From contig CP155566.1 in NCBI GenBank assembly GCA_039696685.1, forward strand, positions 3,286,001 to 3,350,000: 64,000 bases of DNA, in the 5' to 3' direction. The notes under the pieces are model-generated. The model saw only the letters and a list, made by a program, of their open reading frames with translations, did no database searches and had not been told where the DNA came from. Positions 19,880-29,500 of this stretch are shown here, piece by piece; the first letter of the stretch is position 1, and every line of letters starts with the position of its first letter. A program made the translations under genes and the position numbers. The stretch is from Vibrio sp. CDRSL-10 TSBA (GTDB lineage: Bacteria; Pseudomonadota; Gammaproteobacteria; Enterobacterales; Vibrionaceae).

Positions 19880-21268
19880 TTAAATCACACGCGAGAACTG
19901 CTGCTGACGAGCGCGGCTGCGCAGGTATTTATCAAAGCACATACAGATATTGCGAATCAGTAAGCGGCCACGCGGTGTCACCTCAATAAAACGCTCATCA
20001 ACACGGACCAGCTCATCATCAATAAAAGTTTGCAGCAGAGCCAGATCTTCACGGAAATAATCGCCAAAGCGCACCTTAAAGCCTCGCTCAATCGCCTGCT
20101 TATCCAGGCTGAAATTACAGATCAGCTGCTTAATTACTTCACGGCGCAGTAAGTCGTCACTATCCAGTGCCACCCCTTTCCACAGCGCATGACGCATGTC
20201 ATTGACCTGCTCATAGTATGTTTTCAGCTCTTTCTGGTTCTGAGCATAAGCATCGCCAATCATCGAGATCGCCGAGACGCCAAAACCAACCAGGTCACAT
20301 TCGCCCTGCGTGGTATAACCCTGGAAATTACGATGCAGTACGCCGTTGCGCTGTGCGACCGCCAGTTCGTCATCCGGCAGCGCAAAGTGGTCCATACCGA
20401 TGAACTGATAACCGGCGTCGGTCAACGTATTGATGGTGTACTGCAGAATCGCCATCTTCTCTTCTGCCGACGGCAAATCCGCGTCTTTAATCTTACGCTG
20501 CGCGGCGAACAGTTGCGGCATATGGGCGTAGTTAAACACCGACAAACGGCCCGGCTGCATCGCCAGCACCTGCTCCAGCGTGGCACTGAAGCTGGCCAGG
20601 GTCTGCTTAGGCAAACCGTAAATCAAATCCAGATTGGTGGAGCGGAAACCGAGCTGTTTGGCACGCGCCACCAGATCAACAATAAACTGCTCATCCTGCT
20701 CGCGGTTGACCAGCTTCTGCACTTCTTTATTGAAATCCTGCACCCCGATGCTGACCCGGTTGAAGCCTTCCTCACGCAGATGGTCGAGGACATCCAGCTC
20801 AATTTCACGCGGGTCAATCTCAATGCTGATTTCCGCATCCGCTGTAAAATCAAACTCTTCGCGCAGCAGAGTCATCAGCCGGCTGATCTGTTTTTTGCTC
20901 AGGAAAGTAGGCGTGCCGCCACCGAAATGGAGCTGAGTGACGTGACGGCCACCGAGCAGCGAAGCACGCTGGCGGATTTCATGCTCAAGCACGTCCAGGT
21001 ACTCGTCCGCTTTATGAGCATGACGGGTAATCACCTTGTTACAGCCGCAGTAGTAACAAAGCTTATGACAAAACGGAATATGGACATAAAGCGACAACGG
21101 GCGGTCCGGATACTGGGTACACGCCATGTCGTAGTCAGCAATAGTAAACGCTTCATGAAACTCGACCGCGGTCGGGTATGAGGTGTAGCGCGGCCCTGAA
21201 TAGTTGTACTTATCTAAACTGGCTTGATCCCAAACGATCTGCTGGCTGGGTGCGACATGCGACGACAT
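19880..21268 (-). CDS. hemN: Oxygen-independent coproporphyrinogen III oxidase
   Basis: Radical-SAM enzyme of 462 residues that forms protoporphyrinogen IX without oxygen. The 4Fe-4S motif CHKLCYYCGC (CxxxCxxCxC) lies near residues 67-76. GGGTPTFLS and SIEIDPREI support SAM binding, and the N-terminal trip-wire SGPRYTSYPTAVEF is the HemN type, not the HemW type. Transcribed alone; no FNR box was identified with confidence upstream. Confidence 0.95.
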   Translation of the reverse strand: MSSHVAPSQQIVWDQASLDKYNYSGPRYTSYPTAVEFHEAFTIADYDMACTQYPDRPLSLYVHIPFCHKLCYYCGCNKVITRHAHKADEYLDVLEHEIRQRASLLGGRHVTQLHFGGGTPTFLSKKQISRLMTLLREEFDFTADAEISIEIDPREIELDVLDHLREEGFNRVSIGVQDFNKEVQKLVNREQDEQFIVDLVARAKQLGFRSTNLDLIYGLPKQTLASFSATLEQVLAMQPGRLSVFNYAHMPQLFAAQRKIKDADLPSAEEKMAILQYTINTLTDAGYQFIGMDHFALPDDELAVAQRNGVLHRNFQGYTTQGECDLVGFGVSAISMIGDAYAQNQKELKTYYEQVNDMRHALWKGVALDSDDLLRREVIKQLICNFSLDKQAIERGFKVRFGDYFREDLALLQTFIDDELVRVDERFIEVTPRGRLLIRNICMCFDKYLRSRARQQQFSRVI

Positions 21269-21382
21269 ATAGTGACTCTTTCCGTTTTCTGCTGTGACGA
21301 GCTATTTTGCCACACGACAGCAGAGTGCAGCGTGGCAAACGTAGAATTTGTGAACAAAATATTCGAAACTGCTAGCATGATC

Positions 21383-21402
21383 ACTCACTCTTTCGAGTGA
21401 GT
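21383..21402. terminator. Stem-loop after the DUF2489 gene
   Basis: ACTCACTC-TTTC-GAGTGAGT, an 8-bp perfect stem with a 4-nt loop 5 nt beyond the DUF2489 stop. It lacks a clear T run, so it may be a weak terminator or an RNA-stabilising 3' hairpin. Confidence 0.5.
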
Positions 21403-21407
21403 ATCAT

Positions 21408-21896
21408 TTATACCATCTGAATCGCGATTTGATTATTCAGCGGCTGAACACGTTTTTGCAGTGCCTTCAGCTCTTCAACAATGGCATCGTTGAGACGGGT
21501 TTCGGCTTTCTGGCGAATCAGGTTGTGCTGCATGCGCTCCTTCTTCACCATCTGCTGGCGGGCTTCACCACGCGGCATATCTTTTACCGTATGGTACAGC
21601 TCAGCGATCGCCGGAAATTCGCGGTCGAAGTCGACCCGGTTGTCACCCTGGACATAATCCATAATGCAATACACCCGGATACTTATTTCCGACAGATCAC
21701 ACTGACCCTGAATCCCTGCCATACAGAGAATATTGACGTTATCGAAAATATTCGCGTTGCGCTTTTCGATCGCCAGAGCCTGGTGCTGCTGCTGCAACTC
21801 CTTTTGCTTTTTCAGTTGCAACAAAAGGTAACCCGCGTAGGCCGCAAGGCCCAGAATAATCACAGCGCCAGCTATCGCTAGTAGGGTTACGTTCAT
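21408..21896 (-). CDS. DUF2489 membrane-anchored protein
   Basis: A 162-residue protein with one N-terminal transmembrane helix (LLAIAGAVIILGLAAYAGYLLL), a basic coiled-coil linker (KKQKELQQQHQALAIEKR) and a conserved C-terminal domain (DNVNILCMAGIQGQCDLSEISIRVY). It fits DUF2489, common in Vibrio. Function unknown. It starts 9 nt after yihI ends and is probably co-transcribed with yihI. Confidence 0.8.
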   Translation of the reverse strand: MNVTLLAIAGAVIILGLAAYAGYLLLQLKKQKELQQQHQALAIEKRNANIFDNVNILCMAGIQGQCDLSEISIRVYCIMDYVQGDNRVDFDREFPAIAELYHTVKDMPRGEARQQMVKKERMQHNLIRQKAETRLNDAIVEELKALQKRVQPLNNQIAIQMV

Positions 21897-21905
21897 GGTG
21901 CCACC

Positions 21906-22476
21906 TTAGTCTTTGTAATCATCCAGATCGAGATTTTCGAACTGCGACAGCAGATCGTCGTCCGTTTTGGCCTTCGCTTTAGTCTTGGCTTTCGCGGCAG
22001 GCTCAACAGGCTGTTCTTCTTCCAGCTCTTCGCTGTCATCAAACAGACCGAGCTGCTTCATCAGGATTTCAATCCGATCCAGCTTCTCGTCCACGTATTT
22101 CTGCAGACCGGCACCCAGCTTCTCGCCGTTGTCGATACGGTCCAGCAATACGTTCAGTTGCGCATCGTTTTCCAGCATCGCCAGTTTCCTGCTCGGCAGA
22201 GGCGCGACGCTCCTGCTTGTTCAGTTTCTTCGGCGCTTCGGCAATCAGCGGAATTTTTTTCTTGCTGCCCAGACGCGGATCGTTCTGCTGCGCCGCTTTA
22301 CGCTGCGCTGCCTGCGAACCTTCTGAATGGCGGCTGCCGGTTTTCAGGCCTTTACGCTTTTTGAGCTTTTTACGCAGACGACCTTCCAGTTCACCAGAGG
22401 TACGGTTATGTTTACGAGCAAAAACCAGATCGCCATTGATACCGGTTTTGCTGATTGATTCTTTTTGTCGAGTCAT
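21906..22476 (-). CDS. yihI: Der GTPase-activating protein YihI (frameshifted in this sequence)
   Basis: About 189 residues after correction. YihI stimulates GTP hydrolysis by the ribosome-assembly GTPase Der. The very basic N-terminus (KKLKKRKGLKTGSR, DPRLGSKKKIPL) and the acidic C-terminal helices (LLDRIDNGEKLGAGLQKYVDEK, LDRIEILMKQLGL) fit the family. The frame breaks at 22185-22187; dropping one base (GTTTC to GTTC on plus) gives SAEQELAMLENDAQLNVLL. A Lys/Ala/Asp tail follows. The ATG overlaps the methyltransferase stop by one base (TAATG on minus). Confidence 0.88.
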
Positions 22477-23114
22477 TACTGGGGTTTCCTCAGTAAAATT
22501 ACATCATTGCCTATAAATTCAAGTTCGAGCTGATCCCGCTCTGCCAGAAATTCAAACGTGTGGCGGCTAAAAAAGATCACATGGGTCAGATCATTTTTAT
22601 AGTGCCATGTCGCGAATGCGTCCACATTTTTGACCATCTTGGTCATCAGACCAATCCAGCCACCTGGCTTAACTAAATTTAACCATTGCTGCCAAATCTG
22701 GGCCGGATCGTGCAGATGCTCGATCACTTCAGTGGCAGTCATAAAATCATAGGTGGTCTCCAGCACCTGGCGTTCCGGATGATAAAACACATCATACAGC
22801 GCCACCTGATGGCCGGCTTCTTCCAGCATCAGAGACAGCGTCGGTCCGGGACCACAACCAAAATCTAACCCCTTAGATTGAGGCGCCAGCCTGGCCAGTA
22901 TCGGATCACAGACACGGGATAAAAAGCGACGATAACCAGCATCAGCCGGGTCATTTTCATGTAAATCGTAAAAGGCTTTTTCACGCTCGGCGTCCAGGCG
23001 GTGCTCAGGATTCACAAACACCAGCTGACACGGCTGGCACTGCAGGTACGCACGGTGCTGGTCTTCATAGTAAGCGTGTGTGTCGTTACTGTGACATAAA
23101 GGGCATGGGTGCAT
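22476..23114 (-). CDS. Class I SAM-dependent methyltransferase with zinc-ribbon N-terminus
   Basis: 212 residues from the start at 23114, which has AAGGA 7 nt upstream. The N-terminus MHPCPLCHSNDT plus a second pair CQPCQ forms a zinc ribbon. The methyltransferase core shows LDFGCGPGPTLSLML (motif I), DFMTATEVIEHLHDP (motif IV) and WLNLVKPGGWIGLMT. Substrate not deducible. A longer reading frame reaches 23336 but the extension overlaps the CsrB/C-type RNA and has no family support. Probably co-transcribed with yihI. Confidence 0.83.
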   Translation of the reverse strand: MHPCPLCHSNDTHAYYEDQHRAYLQCQPCQLVFVNPEHRLDAEREKAFYDLHENDPADAGYRRFLSRVCDPILARLAPQSKGLDFGCGPGPTLSLMLEEAGHQVALYDVFYHPERQVLETTYDFMTATEVIEHLHDPAQIWQQWLNLVKPGGWIGLMTKMVKNVDAFATWHYKNDLTHVIFFSRHTFEFLAERDQLELEFIGNDVILLRKPQ

Positions 23115-23217
23115 ACGGACATCCTTCAAACGGGGGATGCGAAACATACCAGAAACTGGCTGTAGAGTGGAGAGTGATCGTACAAAATCGCGGCAATTTT
23201 GTAAAAAAAGCCAGCGC

Positions 23218-23636
23218 AAATAAAAAAAGCGACAGGTTTCCCTATCGCTTTCCAAATCGTCACCTGAAGTGACTAAATCGGGTCGCACCAGCTGGTGCAC
23301 CAAATGTCCGTTTGTTTTTCGGGCTTTCCGTGCCAAAAAGTGTGGTTTGTCATCATCCTGATGAGTTATGGCAATCCCTGGTTACTTCCTGTATCCGGGC
23401 GCTTCCTGCGCCTGATTCCTTGTCACTGTCTTTACCTTAAGACCAGTTAACCATCCTTGTTGCGCTTCACTCCTGTAAAGCGTTTCCCTGTCCTTTTGCC
23501 GGCATTCCTCGCCAGCTCCGTGGAGACCTGCCTGGTTTGAATTCCCTGTTCAGCCTCATGCCGATGACTCTACTTTACCCGCTTCGCACTCCGGCACAAT
23601 GTGCGCCAGCGCAAACTTTGCTAACTTCACTCGGCT
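23218..23636 (-). ncRNA. csrC: CsrB/CsrC-type regulatory RNA that sequesters CsrA
   Basis: Roughly 420-nt RNA on the minus strand. Read 5' to 3' it holds 18 GGA motifs, including CAGGATG, CAGGAAG (twice), AAGGATG, AGGGAA and ACGGA types, many in hairpin contexts such as CATCAGGATGATG, which also occurs in E. coli CsrB. This density is the mark of CsrA-titrating RNAs. It ends in a hairpin GCGATAGG-GAAA-CCTGTCGC followed by seven T. A -10-like GATAAT (23643-23648) with TTAATT upstream suggests a start near 23636. A TGTAAG half-site near 23710 could bind the VarA/UvrY response regulator. In E. coli csrC lies between yihI and engB, exactly as here. The 5' end is estimated. Confidence 0.82.
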
Positions 23637-23823
23637 GTAAAAATTATCATCTTTTAAATCAGACAATTAACCTAAAACCCATCCCGATAAAAATGACAAC
23701 TATAGCCAATGTCTTACACACGGCATGGCAAACTCAACCTATCCCGGAATCAGCATCCAAACCAGGCCAACCTGCCCGACAGAAACAGCACCTGTTCGTC
23801 TCAAACCGATCCCGCCTTAAACG

Positions 23824-23850
23824 AAATAACCCCGCCAGGCGGGGTTATTT
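23824..23850. terminator. Terminator of cytochrome c4 gene
   Basis: AAATAACCCCGCC-AGGCGGGGTTATTT hairpin, symmetric, 37 nt beyond the cytochrome c4 stop. It separates that gene from the csrC promoter region. Confidence 0.8.
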
Positions 23851-23886
23851 CAACAGCAATGCTCGAACAGGTGTAGGACAAAAAGG

Positions 23887-24505
23887 TTAGTGCAGGCCGC
23901 CGACATATTTGGACAGGGTTTCGATATCAGCATCGGTCAGTTTCTTCGCTACATCACGCATCATAGCGTTCATGTCGTTACCGCGCTGATCATCACGGAA
24001 TTTTTGCAGCTGGGCTTTGACGTAATCCGCATGCTGCCCCGAAATTTTCGGGAAACCGGACAGTTCGGTGCCGTTACCACGCGGGCCGTGACAGGCAATA
24101 CATGCCGTCAGTCCGCGAGACACGTCACCGGCGGTATACAGTACTTTGCCCTGCGCTACCACGTCTTCCGGAGTAGAGTTTCGGTGACGTCGGCAACGAC
24201 GCATAATAAGCAGCCAGATCGGTCATATCTTCTTCGCTCAATGGCATCGCCATCGCGCTCATCACCGGATCATAACGGCCTTGTGCACCACCGCTCGACA
24301 TACCAAGTTTGAGATCTTTCAGCTGCTTCTCAATATACTTAGCGTGTTGACCGGCCAGTTTAGGGTAAGTGGTAATTTGACTGTTGCCATCTGCACCATG
24401 GCAGGCAACACACGTTTGGGATTTTGCTTTACCAGCTTCAATGCTGCCTTGGGCCCATGCAGAGCAGCTGGCTAAAAGACTTAAGATTAGCGCTAATTTC
24501 TTCAT
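23887..24505 (-). CDS. Di-heme cytochrome c4 (frameshifted in this sequence)
   Basis: About 205 residues. Sec signal peptide MKKLALILSLLASCSAWAQ, then two class I cytochrome c domains with CVACH (about residue 35) and CIACH (about 135), each followed by a distal Met region (VMSAMAMPL; NDMNAMMRDV). This is the periplasmic cytochrome c4 that feeds electrons to terminal oxidases. The frame breaks across 24179-24181; removing one base (GTTTC to GTTC on plus) gives YYASLPTSPNSTPEDVVAQGKVLY, the usual linker between the two heme domains. Confidence 0.9.
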
Positions 24506-24651
24506 GACATTCCATTTATAATTATCAAGCTTCCAGTACCAGAAGGTACCACTCATGGTACAATAAGCGACCTTATGCCGAGCACGGTTATATTACACAA
24601 TTTCACCAAAAAGTAATCAATCGACAACTCAAAGTCGAGATGGAGTTAACA

Positions 24652-25314
24652 GTGAGCGTAAAAATTCATTATCAAAACACGCATTTCATCACCAGTGCGC
24701 CAGACATTCGCCATCTTCCCGCTGATGAAGGTATCGAAATTGCGTTTGCAGGACGCTCAAACGCTGGAAAATCCAGTTCTCTCAATAAGTTAACTAACCA
24801 AAAAAACTTAGCGAAGACCAGTAAAACTCCCGGCCGTACTCAGCTGATCAACCTGTTTAAGGTGACCGAAGGCTGTCATATTGTCGATCTGCCTGGCTAC
24901 GGATTTGCCCAGGTCCCGCTGGAAATGAAGAAAAAGTGGCAACAGTCACTGGGGGAATATCTGCAAAAGCGTACCTGCCTGAAAGGTCTGGTGGTGCTGA
25001 TGGATATTCGCCATCCGATGAAAGATCTCGATCAGCAGCTGATTGTCTGGGCAGTGGAATGCAACATTCCGGTCCAGGTACTGCTGACCAAAGCCGATAA
25101 ACTGAAAAGCGGTGCGCGTAAAGCTCAGTTACTGAAGGTGCGTCAGGATGCGCTGGAGCTGGGCGGCGATGTCAAAGTGGATGCGTTTTCGTCCCACAAT
25201 GGTATCGGTGTCGATGTATTACGTCACAAACTCGATAGCTGGTTTGCGCCGATGCTGGAACAGCTGGCAGCCGAGGAAGCCGCAGCCGAGCAGTTTGATG
25301 ACCCACAGCAGTAA
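24652..25314 (+). CDS. engB: Ribosome biogenesis GTP-binding protein EngB (YsxC/YihA)
   Basis: GTPase of 220 residues required for 50S assembly. G1 [10 protein letters not shown]2 GRTQLIN, G3 DLPGYG, G4 TKAD are all seen. I choose the GTG at 24652 ([12 protein letters not shown]) because GGAG lies 6 nt upstream; an ATG at 24640 would precede the Shine-Dalgarno. Gene order csrC-engB-spf-polA is the same as in E. coli. Confidence 0.94.
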   Translation: MSVKIHYQNTHFITSAPDIRHLPADEGIEIAFAGRSNAGKSSSLNKLTNQKNLAKTSKTPGRTQLINLFKVTEGCHIVDLPGYGFAQVPLEMKKKWQQSLGEYLQKRTCLKGLVVLMDIRHPMKDLDQQLIVWAVECNIPVQVLLTKADKLKSGARKAQLLKVRQDALELGGDVKVDAFSSHNGIGVDVLRHKLDSWFAPMLEQLAAEEAAAEQFDDPQQ

Positions 25315-25355
25315 ACACTAACCAGCTGCGATTTACGCCCACTTATTATTTGATT

Positions 25356-25380
25356 GCCCTACAACCGCAGGGCTTTTTTT
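25356..25380 (+). terminator. Terminator of engB
   Basis: GCCCT-ACAACCGC-AGGGC hairpin followed by seven T, 42 nt after the engB stop. Confidence 0.85.
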
Positions 25381-25421
25381 CGCCCGTCAATCACTGCGTG
25401 GCAGCCTTTGCACAGGACACA

Positions 25422-25505
25422 AATAAAAATCCCCACCATCCTGGTGGGGCAACGGGAGAGAAATAGGAGGTAATTATTGTTATGGCACTAGGATTGATTA
25501 ATTCA
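25422..25505 (-). ncRNA. Candidate small RNA downstream of spf
   Basis: On the minus strand a strong hairpin (CCCCACC-AGGAT-GGTGGGG at 25431-25449) is followed by ATTTTTATTT, a good terminator with no protein gene upstream of it. Just before the hairpin is a single-stranded C/U-rich stretch containing ACCTCCTATTTCTC, complementary to Shine-Dalgarno sequences, as in many Hfq-dependent sRNA seeds. A weak -10-like element (TATTGT) near 25515 gives an estimated 84-nt RNA. I recall that in Aliivibrio a conserved sRNA (VSsrna24) lies a few hundred nucleotides downstream of spf; this may be its homologue. The 5' end is a guess. Confidence 0.5.
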
Positions 25506-25797
25506 GGCCAGATTACAATATGACCGGATCACGAAACTTACTCGCCCTTGCTCACATCAAAAAAGAAAAAATAAATTTAAAATCAAACATTTAAGAAAAA
25601 AACATGTGTACATCGGCTTAGTTTACTCTCAGAAATAACCAAAAGTGTGAATGACGATGAATTACAGAAATGGTCACTGGCTTTCGCCGTCTTCGAAGAG
25701 TGACAGAGCGTGAGAATGGGCTTGGCTAGGCAGACCGGCGCAGAGAGAGTCAGTGCAGAGAGTAGCAAACGGGCAGCTTTAGATTAAACGCGGCCCA

Positions 25798-25905
25798 ATA
25801 AAAAACGCCCCAGTCAAAAGTGTGACTGGGGCGGCTGAATCAGCCTAATCCAATAACGTGAAACAAAAGGTCTGAAAGATAGAACATCTTACCTCTGTAC
25901 CCTAC
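25798..25905 (-). ncRNA. spf: Spot 42 RNA
   Basis: The minus strand begins GTAGGGTACAGAGGTAAGA, identical to the 5' end of E. coli Spot 42, continues with the conserved TTCTATCTTTCAGACCTTTT, and ends in the terminator CGCCCCAGTCA...TGACTGGGGCG followed by T residues. Spot 42 is an Hfq-binding sRNA that represses galactose, TCA and other secondary carbon genes when glucose is present. It sits between engB and polA as in all gamma-proteobacteria. In E. coli it is repressed by CRP-cAMP; a TGTGA half-site lies just upstream (25925-25937). Confidence 0.96.
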
Positions 25906-25910
25906 GGAAG

Positions 25911-25937
25911 TTAATGTACAACAATTGGTCACAAATG
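25911..25937 (-). promoter_or_regulatory. spf promoter with CRP half-site
   Basis: Reading minus strand, TTTGTGACCAATT (CRP-like left half) precedes CATTAA at the -10 position for a start at 25905. The -35 is poor. CRP-cAMP repression of spf is established in E. coli; its presence here is inferred from one half-site. Confidence 0.45.
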
Positions 25938-26080
25938 GGAACTCCTTTTGTAGTTTTTTTTCATTAAATTTTTATTAAGCAACATAAACTTCTGAAATAC
26001 ACTTACTTTTTTATCGATACAAAAAAGCCAGCGACTGTGCGCTGGCTCATGATATTTCAGTATATTAGGCGATATTCTGT

Positions 26081-28883
26081 CTAGTGTGCCTCATCCCAGT
26101 TGTTACCATGACCAGATTCAGCCACTAAAGGCACGGCCAGAGACGCGGCAGATTCCATCAGATTTTGTACTTTACTTTCAATTTCGGACAAAGCTGACTC
26201 TTCGACTTCAAACACCAGTTCATCGTGGACCTGCATCAGCAGTTTCACCCGACCAGCCCCTTCCGCTTCGATCCATTCATCGACCAGCAGCATGGCTTTC
26301 TTGATGATGTCCGCTGCCGTGCCCTGCATCGGCGCGTTGATTGCCGCACGCTCAGCGGCTTTACGACGCATACCGTTGCGCGACTGAATTTCCGGCAGAT
26401 GGAGACGACGTCCGAAGATGGTTTCCACATACCCCTGCTCGGCTGCCGTACTGCGGGTATCTTCCATGTACTGCATCACGCCCGGATAACGCTCGAAGTA
26501 AGTATCCATGTACTGCTGCGCTTCACCACGCGGAATACCGAGTTGCTTGGCCAGGCCGAAAGCACTCATGCCATAAATCAGACCGAAGTTAACCGCCTTG
26601 GCCCGGCGGCGCTGTTCGCTGCTGACCTGATCAATACTGACTCCGAGAATTTCCGCTGCGGTCGCGGCGTGGATATCTTTCCCCTGTTGGAACGCTTCCA
26701 GCAGCGCTTTATCACCGGACAGATGCGCCATAATCCGCAGCTCAATCTGCGAGTAGTCGACCGCCATGATTTTCCAGCCATGCGGTGCAACAAATGCCTG
26801 ACGGATACGACGCCCTTCCTCATTACGGATTGGGATATTCTGCAGGTTAGGATCGGTCGAGGACAAACGCCCGGTCGCCGTCACAGCCTGATGATAAGAA
26901 GTGTGTACCCGGCCGGTGGTCGGGTTAATCATCTTCGGCAGTTTGTCGGTGTACGTCGACTTCAGTTTGGCCAGGCCGCGGTATTGCAGAATCACGGCCG
27001 GCAGCGGGTAGTCCAGAGCCAGCTCCTGCAGCACTTCTTCGTTGGTCGACGGAGTACCGGACGGCGTCTTCTTCACCACCGGCAATTGCATCTGCTCAAA
27101 CAAAATGGTCTGCAGCTGTTTTGGCGAGCTGAGGTTAAATTCCTGACCGGCGATATCAAACGCTTTCTGCTCCAGTTCATCCAGACGCTGGGCGATCTCC
27201 TGCGACTGCGCGCTGAGCAGCATGTCATCAATCAGCACACCGGTACGCTCAATGCGCGACAGCACAGGCACCAGCGGCATTTCAATGTCACGGTAGATGC
27301 GCTGCAGGGACTCATCCTGCTCAATAAGCGGCTGCAGACGATGATGCAGACGCAGCGTCACATCGGCATCTTCCGCCGCGTATGGCGCGGCCTGCTCAAG
27401 ATCGATCTGGTTAAAGGTCAGCTGGTTTTTGCCTTTGCCGGCCACCTGCTCAAACGAAATGCAGCTGTGCTGCAAGAAACGCAGTGCCAGGCTGTCCATA
27501 TCGTGCTTACCGCCGACGCTGTTATAAACGTAAGAGGCCAGCATGGTATCGTGCTTAATACCGCGCAGTTCGATGTCGTAACGGGCCAGCACACTGGCGT
27601 CGTATTTGAGGTTTCTGGCCTACTTTGGCCTGCTGCGCATCCTGCAGGATTGGCTTGAGCTGGGCCAAGACCCAGTCGCGATCCAGTTGCTGCGGCGCAT
27701 CGAGATAATCATGGGCGACCGGCACATAAGCCGCTTCACCTTCCGCTACCGCGAAAGAGACACCAACCAGATTGGCCACCATGTAGTCCAGGCTGTCCGT
27801 TTCAGTATCAAACGCAAACACCTCGGCCGCTTGCAGCTTATCCAGCCAGCGGGCAAACGCCGCTTCATCAACAATGGTTTCGTACTGGCTGCGATCAATC
27901 GTTACCGCTGAGGTATCCGCCGCAGGCGCTGAAGAGGTTTTCGCCCCGCCAGTCGCTGCGCTGGCGCCGGTTTTTTCCGCCGCTTCCACCACACCGTTAC
28001 CGCCTTCCAGCAGTTCGGTCAGCCAGGATTTAAACGCCAGCTTGCCGTACAGTTCTATCAATGCATCACGGTCCGGAGTCTCTTTAAGCAGAGTCTCAGG
28101 TGTGCAGTCCAGCTCAACATCGAGTTTGATGGTGGCGAGCTGGTAGGACAGCAGCGCGTTGTCGCGGTTATCCTGCAGCTTTTTCGCCATGGTTTTCGAG
28201 CCACGGAAACCGAGCGCGGCAATATCATCCAGCTTGTCATACAGATCATTCAAACCACCGATACCCTGCAGCAGCGCCGTCGCGGTTTTATCACCCACTC
28301 CGGGCACACCCGGAATGTTATCGACTTTATCGCCCATCAACGCCAGATAATCGATGATCAGCTCCGGCGGGATGCCGAATTTTTCGATCACGCCTTCGCG
28401 ATCCATCACCACGTTGGTCATGGTGTTGATCAAAGTAACGTTATCATCCACCAGTTGCGCCATATCTTTATCACCGGTACTGATCAGCACTGGCATACCG
28501 GCTTGCGACGCCTGGTGAGCCAGGGTACCGATCACATCATCCGCTTCGACACCTTCAATCGACAGCAGCGGCAGACCCATGGCACGAATCACCTGATGCA
28601 GCGGCTCTATCTGACAACGCAGATCATCCGGCATGGGCGGACGGTGCGCCTTGTACTCGGCATACATATCGTCACGGAAGGTTTTGCCTTTGGCGTCGAA
28701 CACCACCGCAATACGCTCACTGGCAAACTGGCGCATCATGGCTCGCACCATGTTAACCACGCCATAGACGGCGTTAGTCGGGATTTCACCATTACTCATG
28801 GTGCCCGGGTAGGCGTGAAAAGCGCGGTATAAATAAGAAGAACCATCAATAAGAATTAACGGGTTATCAGGGATGCGGGCCAT
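26081..28883 (-). CDS. polA: DNA polymerase I (frameshifted in this sequence)
   Basis: About 933 residues after correction. Domains: 5'-nuclease (residues 1-290: [38 protein letters not shown]), 3'-5' proofreading exonuclease ([12 protein letters not shown] and [13 protein letters not shown] keep the metal ligands) and polymerase (motif [18 protein letters not shown], motif [16 protein letters not shown], motif [11 protein letters not shown]). The frame breaks at 27612-27614 within the exonuclease domain; removing one base (GTTTC to GTTC on plus) gives [20 protein letters not shown], restoring the exonuclease II motif. The start at 28883 gives the known N-terminus. Two DnaA boxes lie upstream. 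Confidence 0.95.
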
Positions 28884-29018
28884 AGATTTGCTATCCAACA
28901 AGAAACAATGCCGCTTAGGATGCCATGACTGCTGTCCGGTTTCCATGTTCAAGCGCCAAAGCGCGCGCTCTGTGGCAGCAATTATTCCCCCAGGTCTTGT
29001 CCGCCCTGGCCGGCCTCC

Positions 29019-29051
29019 TGTGGATAACTCTGTTTATAGATTTTATCCACT
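29019..29051. promoter_or_regulatory. Two DnaA boxes upstream of polA
   Basis: TGTGGATAA (29019-29027), the exact complement of the consensus TTATCCACA, and TTATCCACT (29043-29051), one mismatch, in inverted orientation 15 bp apart. They lie about 140-170 bp upstream of the polA start. In E. coli DnaA protein acts on boxes near the polA promoter, so DnaA control of polA is plausible here. Confidence 0.6.
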
Positions 29052-29293
29052 GGTTATTAAATGGTACACAAACCGCGAGGCAATCATTTTAAGTGTATAT
29101 TTTTAAATGACTTTTACAAAGATCGATCAATCCCGTCACGATCCTTTTCCGATCATGCAATGTGGAAAAGACACTCGCTGTCCTTTTACTCAACCACCCC
29201 GCTGCTGGTAGCCAGAGTGCTGGCGAATCATTCGGATCAGGCATGAAAGTTAAACATTACGCTGCAAAGCTGCACCCGCGCGGATTACAGGCA

Positions 29294-29494
29294 TAAAAAA
29301 AGCGACATCCGAGAATGTCGCCTAGCAATATAAGGTGAAAGTCCGTTAGCTGTCCTTTCCCATAAAGCTTAAAATATTACACTGGAAGCAATGTGAGCAA
29401 TGTCGTGTCAAAAAGAATGTGTCCGGCCAAACTTCTGTGTTTTGTCACCAGTGGTGTGCCGCACTGTCTGGCTGGTCACTTATTCCCTAAGACA
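29294..29494 (-). ncRNA. ryhB: RyhB iron-responsive small RNA
   Basis: On the minus strand the block ACACGACATTGCTCACATTG and the following CTTCCAGTGTAATATT (29375-29410 region) reproduce the conserved core of E. coli RyhB that pairs with sodB and other iron-protein mRNAs. The RNA ends at a hairpin GGCGACATTCTCGGATGTCGC plus seven T (29294-29322). The promoter with a Fur box gives a start near 29494 and a length near 200 nt, like the long RyhB of V. cholerae (longer than the 90-nt E. coli RNA). It would lower expression of iron-using proteins during iron starvation. Confidence 0.92.
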
Positions 29495-29500
29495 GGTTTA

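Noticed and set aside
20189..21181. 330-codon plus-strand ORF opposite hemN
   Set aside because: Antisense shadow; no domain, no Shine-Dalgarno, and hemN is certain on the other strand.
22476..23336. Long N-terminal extension of the methyltransferase
   Set aside because: It overlaps the end of the CsrB/C-type RNA; the start at 23114 has a good Shine-Dalgarno and begins the zinc ribbon.
26225..27658. 477-codon plus-strand ORF opposite polA
   Set aside because: Antisense shadow of a conserved gene; composition is Gln/His/Arg-rich with no domain.
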